DNA of 9,992 nucleotides, from assembly GCA_910584325.1 (NCBI GenBank), contig CAJTZH010000089.1, forward strand, positions 1 to 9,992, given 5' to 3'. The first letter of the stretch is position 1, and every line of letters starts with the position of its first letter. Source of the DNA: an uncultured Lachnospiraceae bacterium. GTDB lineage: Bacteria > Bacillota > Clostridia > Lachnospirales > Lachnospiraceae. Positions 6,914-9,992 of the stretch are shown here, in pieces. Below the pieces are notes generated by a model. That model worked only from the letters and a program-made list of their open reading frames with translations, was not told the DNA's origin and made no database searches. A program made the translations under genes and the position numbers.

Positions 6914-7996
6914 ATGACAAAGGAAGAATTTATTGAAGAAATCGCGCGCTATGTTAAACAATACGCTCCCCGCTACGGGATTCTCGTGTACTCCCCAATC
7001 ATCGCTCAGGCGGTTTTAGAATCGGCATACGGCACCTCCGAGCTTGCCGTCAACGCCCATAATTATTTCGGACTCAAATACCGCAAAGGACGGTGTCCTA
7101 CCGCATGCGGCATTTATTACAAAAACGGTTCCGAACAGAACCCTGACGGCACTTACACGTCGTCCGCCATGCAGTGGATGAAATTTCCCGATATGGAAAA
7201 TGGCGTTATCGGCTATTTCGATTTTACAAACATTGCCAATTATCAAAAACTAAAAGGCGTGACCGATCCAAGACAGTATCTGGAATACATCAAAGCCGCC
7301 GGATACGCGACCTCCCTAAGCTATGTGGATAATGTATACCGCGTCATTGAAACGTATCATCTGACAAAATATGATAACGCGCCGGAACCAAAAACAAACT
7401 TCCGGGTTGCCATCGACGCCGGGCACGGCAGCAACACGGCAGGAAAACGCACGCCAAGCGGTTACCGCGAACATTGGATTAACGTAAAATGCGCGGGATA
7501 TTTTGAAGAGGAACTGCGCCGGTGCGGCATCGATACCGTAAGAAGCGGCTGGAATGACGAAAACGCGACGGATGACGCAGATATCACTTTAGGCGCAAGA
7601 CAAAATATGATTAAAAACGCGGACTGTGATATCAGCGTATCGTGGCATGCCAACGCCCACGGAAACGGCATTCAGTATACCTCTGCGCAGGGTATTGAAA
7701 CGTATATCCACAGCAGTCCGTCCGCCGTTAGAGATTCTAAGAATCTGGCAAATCAGGTACATTCCCGATTAATTTGCGGCACCGCGCAGAAAAACCGCGG
7801 CGTGAAATCCAACAATTTTGCCATGTGTAATTGCAGCGCAATGAATACGAAGGCATCGATACTGATTGAAATTGGATTTATGACAAATGAATACGAGGAA
7901 GCGCTTTTAAAGTCGGACGCTTTCTGTATGGAATGCGCCAGGGAAGCCGCGCAGGGCGTATGCAGTTATCTTGGAATCCCTTACAAATACGAATAA
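6914..7996 (+). CDS. Two-domain endolysin: glucosaminidase plus N-acetylmuramoyl-L-alanine amidase
   Basis: 360 aa; AGAAGGTG lies just upstream of ATG 6914. Cuts host peptidoglycan for lysis. Residues about 1-155 form a glucosaminidase-type domain (PF01832 family): 'SPIIAQAVLESAYGTS' with catalytic-type E36, 'NYFGLKY', 'Y.....AAGYATSLSYVDNV'. After a short linker (PEPKTN), residues about 164-357 are an Amidase_3 domain: DAGHG with H171, E186 and SWHAN with H245 as the zinc ligands, and IEIGFMTN with catalytic-type E319. No signal peptide is present, so export through the preceding holin is expected. No C-terminal wall-binding repeats are visible; it ends right after the amidase domain. All key residues are intact. 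The lysis pair lies before the tape measure gene, rather than at the end of the late operon. Confidence 0.9.
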   Translation: MTKEEFIEEIARYVKQYAPRYGILVYSPIIAQAVLESAYGTSELAVNAHNYFGLKYRKGRCPTACGIYYKNGSEQNPDGTYTSSAMQWMKFPDMENGVIGYFDFTNIANYQKLKGVTDPRQYLEYIKAAGYATSLSYVDNVYRVIETYHLTKYDNAPEPKTNFRVAIDAGHGSNTAGKRTPSGYREHWINVKCAGYFEEELRRCGIDTVRSGWNDENATDDADITLGARQNMIKNADCDISVSWHANAHGNGIQYTSAQGIETYIHSSPSAVRDSKNLANQVHSRLICGTAQKNRGVKSNNFAMCNCSAMNTKASILIEIGFMTNEYEEALLKSDAFCMECAREAAQGVCSYLGIPYKYE

Positions 7997-8015
7997 GAAA
8001 GGAAGGAAGACAGTT

Positions 8016-8174
8016 ATGATTACTTATTTTAAAATGAAACGAAACGAATGGAAAATCAAGGCAAAACTCTACGGTTTTATCCTTGCCGTTCTTGACAATC
8101 AGGGCGAACTGATTTCAAAACTGACAGAACTGATTCAGTCCGAAACCGAACATTCGGAGAAAGGAAGCGATTAA
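8016..8174 (+). CDS. Small basic protein between endolysin and tape measure
   Basis: 52 aa from ATG 8016, with AAAGGAAGG at about 7998-8007. An upstream in-frame ATG at 7971 lies inside the endolysin gene, lacks a ribosome site, and is rejected. The first half is basic and amphipathic (FKMKRNEWKIKAKLYGFILAVL), the second acidic (ELIQSETEHSEKGSD). The stop TAA abuts the tape measure ATG, so translation is probably coupled. Function unknown; a second small lysis/antiholin-like factor or a tape measure chaperone are guesses. Confidence 0.55.
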   Translation: MITYFKMKRNEWKIKAKLYGFILAVLDNQGELISKLTELIQSETEHSEKGSD

Positions 8175-9347
8175 ATGGCAAATAATAATTTGATTGACGA
8201 ATTATCCGGAATCCTAAATACTTCCGCTGTCAAAAAAACCATAACCGCTTTAAAGTCCGCAATAAACAATGTGAAAATTCTGGATAACTCCCTGACAGAG
8301 TTATCCAAGGTTTCCAAACTCTCCTCAAAAGAACTTGAGAAGCTGACTGCTAAAGCATATACTTTAGGCGAAGCAGTCGGAAAAACAGGAAGTCAGGTTA
8401 TTGACGCTGTTACCCAGTTCATGCGTGCAGGTTATGATTTGGAAAAATCCATGACACTGGCAAAGAATGCCCTCAAAATGACAAACATTGCAGAGGATAT
8501 TGATAGCGCAAGCATTTCCGCCCAGTATCTTATCTCAATTATGAAAGGATACGGTGATACATCAGACCAATTTGCGGAAAAAATTCTGGATTCTATCAAT
8601 GAAGTTTCCAAGACCGGAAATATTGATTTTAGTGTTCTCGCAGACGGTGCGAAAGAATTAAGCGCCGCCGCCGGCAAAGCCGGAATATCCTTTGATGAAA
8701 TGCTTGGCATCTTAGCAGGCGGCTATGAAGCTCTCGGCGATATGAAAACCGCCGCATCAGGTCTTGCGGATATCTTTTCCCGTTTACAGTCCGCTCCGTT
8801 GATGTTTTCAGACGGAAATCTTTCCGGACAAACCGGTGAATTAAAAAGTGTTTACGAAACTTTAAACGATTTAAACAGCGTTTGGAATACACTGAATGAC
8901 ACGACAAAAGAATATGTTGCCCAAACTGCCGGCGGCACACAGCAAAGCGCCCTCTTTTCGGAACTGATGAACAACTGGGACTTAGTGGAGAAGTCCGTAC
9001 AGTCCGCCACAAATTCCATGGGAAGCGCCGAGGCAGAAAACAGAACCTATCTGGACAGTATGAATGGTAAACTTGCCCAGTTTGAAAACGCCGTGGAACA
9101 ACTTTCCACAACACTCATGTCTTCCGGCATCGTTAAGTTTTTCGTGGACCTCGGAACGGGCGGCGTGAATGCCTTGAACGGGATTGTGAATGCGATAACG
9201 CCGCTTGGGACGCTCGGCGCAATAGCGGGAGGAATTCTTGGTTCACAGAACATCGGTAAAACGTGCAAGTGTACGGTTTCAGAATATTATTGTTTTGAAT
9301 ATGCCCCTTACGACGGAGACATTTTGTTCAACGCCGGAAGTGTGTGA
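8175..9347 (+). CDS. Phage tail tape measure protein, TP901-type, interrupted by an intron
   Basis: Sets tail length and helps DNA injection. Starts at ATG 8175 directly after the previous stop (TAAATG), with GGAGAAAGGAAG upstream. The N-terminal 300 residues show the TP901 core: 'LDNSLTELSKVSKLSSKELEKLTAKAYTLGEAVGKTGSQVIDAVTQFMRAGYDLEKS', 'SISAQYLISIMKGYG', 'FSVLADGAKELSAAAGKAGISFDEMLGILAGGYEALGD', all helical. Residues 310-360 include 'SSGIVKFFVDLGTGGVNALNGIVNAITPLGTLGAIAGGILGSQ', the hydrophobic stretch normally followed by hundreds more residues. After codon 361 (GGT, 9255-9257) the reading loses tail-protein character and stops at 9347 inside a group I intron. The reading frame is therefore exon 1 plus intron read-through; the downstream exon must lie beyond the window. 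Full-length relatives are usually far longer. Confidence 0.88.
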   Translation: MANNNLIDELSGILNTSAVKKTITALKSAINNVKILDNSLTELSKVSKLSSKELEKLTAKAYTLGEAVGKTGSQVIDAVTQFMRAGYDLEKSMTLAKNALKMTNIAEDIDSASISAQYLISIMKGYGDTSDQFAEKILDSINEVSKTGNIDFSVLADGAKELSAAAGKAGISFDEMLGILAGGYEALGDMKTAASGLADIFSRLQSAPLMFSDGNLSGQTGELKSVYETLNDLNSVWNTLNDTTKEYVAQTAGGTQQSALFSELMNNWDLVEKSVQSATNSMGSAEAENRTYLDSMNGKLAQFENAVEQLSTTLMSSGIVKFFVDLGTGGVNALNGIVNAITPLGTLGAIAGGILGSQNIGKTCKCTVSEYYCFEYAPYDGDILFNAGSV

Positions 9348-9704
9348 ACTTCGTCAACTCACGATGTTCTATAAAATAAATCGTAATTGGCGCCTGCTAT
9401 GCGCCAGTGCTGGAAAGCTTATTTATAGAGAATATATAGTAACCACACGCTACAACGGATTCGGAAACGAAAAACGTGATACGCACTCCGAAAGGATGTC
9501 AGTAATGGCAAGAAAAGTCAGAAACGTAATTCATACGAATGTGGTTAGTCATAGGGCGAAAGCCTAAGTGAAGGTTTCTTTGGAAACAAAACCTCCTACC
9601 AGCAACGGATACCCTAAGTCCGAAGGTTTCGGATATGGATGTGTTCACAGACTGTAAACGATTTTGAGTCGGAACCGGCTTGTAAGAGACAGTCGAAACG
9701 CAGT

Positions 9705-9788
9705 TGATAATCTGTCCCCTGACCAGGTAAAAATTATCAGGAGCATTGCTGCTCTCCCAGTTCTTATAGCACCTGTATTTTATACGGG
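9705..9788 (+). other. P9-like peripheral hairpins of the intron
   Basis: Three consecutive stems follow the S element: TGATAAT 9705-9711 with ATTATCA 9733-9739 (alternatively CCTGA 9718-9722 with TCAGG 9737-9741), GAGCA 9741-9745 with TGCTC 9750-9754 closing a TTGC loop, and CCTGTAT 9772-9778 with ATACGGG 9782-9788 closing a TTT loop. This density of perfect stems just after P7 fits P9, P9.1 and P9.2 extensions of a group I intron. Confidence 0.55.
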
Positions 9789-9859
9789 AAGAAATGGGAA
9801 AACGCAAGGAGTTCTCCTAGCCGTATGTGGAAGAAACGGAGAGATTGATAATTTTTCTC

Positions 9860-9897
9860 TTGCAGTATATACTATGTATATACTTAATCATAGGAGG
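9860..9897 (+). promoter_or_regulatory. Promoter with paired palindromic operator for the AbrB-like gene
   Basis: Two identical self-complementary octamers GTATATAC (9865-9872 and 9876-9883) are separated by TAT, lying between a -35-like TTGCAG (9860-9865) and a -10-like CTTAAT (9883-9888) spaced 17 bases apart. AGGAGG at 9892-9897 follows, 6 bases before the ATG. A palindrome pair inside the promoter of an antitoxin-type gene is the classic layout for autorepression by that DNA-binding antitoxin. Confidence 0.5.
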
Positions 9898-9903
9898 TTT
9901 TGT

Positions 9904-9948
9904 ATGCAGACACAGGTAAAAGAATGGGGAAACAGTCGTAAACGGTAG
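9904..9948 (+). pseudogene. Start of an AbrB/MazE-like antitoxin gene, cut off after about 11 residues
   Basis: ATG 9904 follows a perfect AGGAGG. The first eleven codons read MQTQVKEWGNS, the characteristic opening of AbrB/SpoVT/MazE-type swapped-hairpin DNA-binding antitoxins, which normally continue GNSxGIRIPK. Here the reading goes to RKR and a TAG stop at 9946-9948. The similarity breaks just where a 7-bp inverted repeat begins (9932), so the gene seems interrupted by another element or truncated. A remainder, and a partner toxin gene, could lie beyond the window. Only eleven residues support the call, but together with the ribosome site and operator they are unlikely to be chance. Confidence 0.5.
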
Positions 9949-9968
9949 ATAGTGCGTACCTCGACTGT
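9932..9968 (+). repeat. Inverted repeat at the break in the antitoxin-like gene
   Basis: ACAGTCG (9932-9938) is perfectly repeated inverted as CGACTGT (9962-9968); inside it GGTA 9944-9947 can pair with TACC 9957-9960, giving an extended hairpin. It contains GTGCG at 9952-9956. It could be the end of an inserted element or an intron structural domain; the window stops 24 bases later. Confidence 0.45.
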
Positions 9969-9992
9969 GAGGGAAAAATATGTGACAATAGA

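Larger units (their letters stand above)
9258..9992 (+). ncRNA. Group I self-splicing intron (core plus element continuing past window end)
   Basis: The catalytic core is readable by eye. R element GTTCACAGACTG (9643-9654) and S element AAGAGACAGTC (9684-9694) form P7: GACTGT 9650-9655 with ACAGTC 9689-9694. The stretch CCTAAGTC, a short hairpin (TCCGAA 9619-9624 with TTCGGA 9628-9633), then ATATGGATG and GTTCACAGACT matches the Q-P6-R region of the Tetrahymena rRNA intron almost base for base. P4: GTGCTGG 9407-9413 with CCAGCAAC 9599-9606 (one bulged A). P8: AGTCG 9667-9671 with CGGCT 9676-9680. Candidate P3: AAATCGT 9378-9384 with ACGATTT 9658-9664. The 190 bases between the P4 strands suggest a P5abc-like extension. 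Candidate P1: exon TCGGT 9253-9257 with GCCGG 9333-9337, ending in U-G at the splice site. The 3' end is not in the window, so the right limit is open; the exact left limit is inferred. Confidence 0.85.

Noticed and set aside
7971..8015. ATG 7971 as start of the small protein before the tape measure
   Set aside because: Lies inside the endolysin coding sequence with no ribosome site; ATG 8016 has AAAGGAAGG upstream.
9238..9948. Reading frames inside the intron (9238-9567 plus, 9499-9807 minus, 9664-9903 plus)
   Set aside because: They run across structured core elements P4, P6, P7 and P8, lack ribosome sites at their starts and resemble no protein family.
9258..9992. Group II intron covering the whole interruption
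   Set aside because: A GTGCA at 9263-9267 and general hairpin richness suggested it at first, but the clear R, S, P, Q and P7 elements are group I specific and no domain V was seen.
9258..9992. IStron (group I intron fused to IS605 tnpA/tnpB)
   Set aside because: TTGAT motifs occur at 9704-9708 and about 9844-9848 and the layout is suggestive, but no transposase or TnpB coding sequence lies in the window, so it remains only a possibility.
1..9992. CRISPR array, tRNA or rRNA genes
   Set aside because: No regularly spaced direct repeats, cloverleaf sequences or rRNA-like segments were seen.

Overview
The window reads as part of a prophage or phage-derived element of a Firmicutes host, most likely a Clostridia/Lachnospiraceae-type gut bacterium. 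This rests on strong AGGAGG-type ribosome sites in front of most genes, moderate GC, tight same-strand packing, and a phage tail and lysis gene set of Gram-positive style. All genes recognised are on the plus strand. No host housekeeping gene is visible, apart from the odd cysteine desulfurase.

Layout. (1) Bases 1-3256 hold a two-gene unit: the 3' part of a large protein that looks like a single-chain, two-barrel RNA polymerase of the eukaryotic RdRP/QDE-1/YonO superfamily, overlapping by 4 bases a 301-aa protein with a C-terminal zinc finger. (2) Bases 3257-3464 are non-coding and contain a strong hairpin followed by a T-rich run, probably a terminator. (3) Bases 3465-9257 are a phage morphogenesis/lysis unit: a 252-aa phage protein, a probable major tail (tube) protein followed by a 14-bp hairpin, a small Cys-rich protein, a NifS/IscS-like cysteine desulfurase, a three-helix holin-like protein, a two-domain endolysin (glucosaminidase plus Amidase_3), a 52-aa protein, and the N-terminal third or so of a TP901-type tape measure protein. 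(4) From about 9258 the tape measure gene is interrupted by a group I intron whose R, S, P and Q core elements closely resemble those of the Tetrahymena rRNA intron. The intron, or the element carrying it, runs past the window end. It contains a promoter/operator-like palindrome pair and the first residues of an AbrB/MazE-like antitoxin gene, which is itself cut off by a stop inside another hairpin-rich sequence.

How the genes may work together. The polymerase and zinc-finger pair would be the element's own transcription (or RNA-templated) machinery. The structural operon behind the terminator would be a natural client. The endolysin and holin serve host lysis, and the tail proteins assemble with the tape measure. 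The cysteine desulfurase overlaps a Cys-rich small protein and has no obvious place in tail assembly. The two most unusual points are the RdRP-like polymerase with a DFDFD (instead of DxDGD) metal motif, and the desulfurase with altered cofactor-binding residues inside a phage structural operon. The third is the nested mobile structure in the tape measure gene. Everything is read by eye; no searches or folding programs were run.
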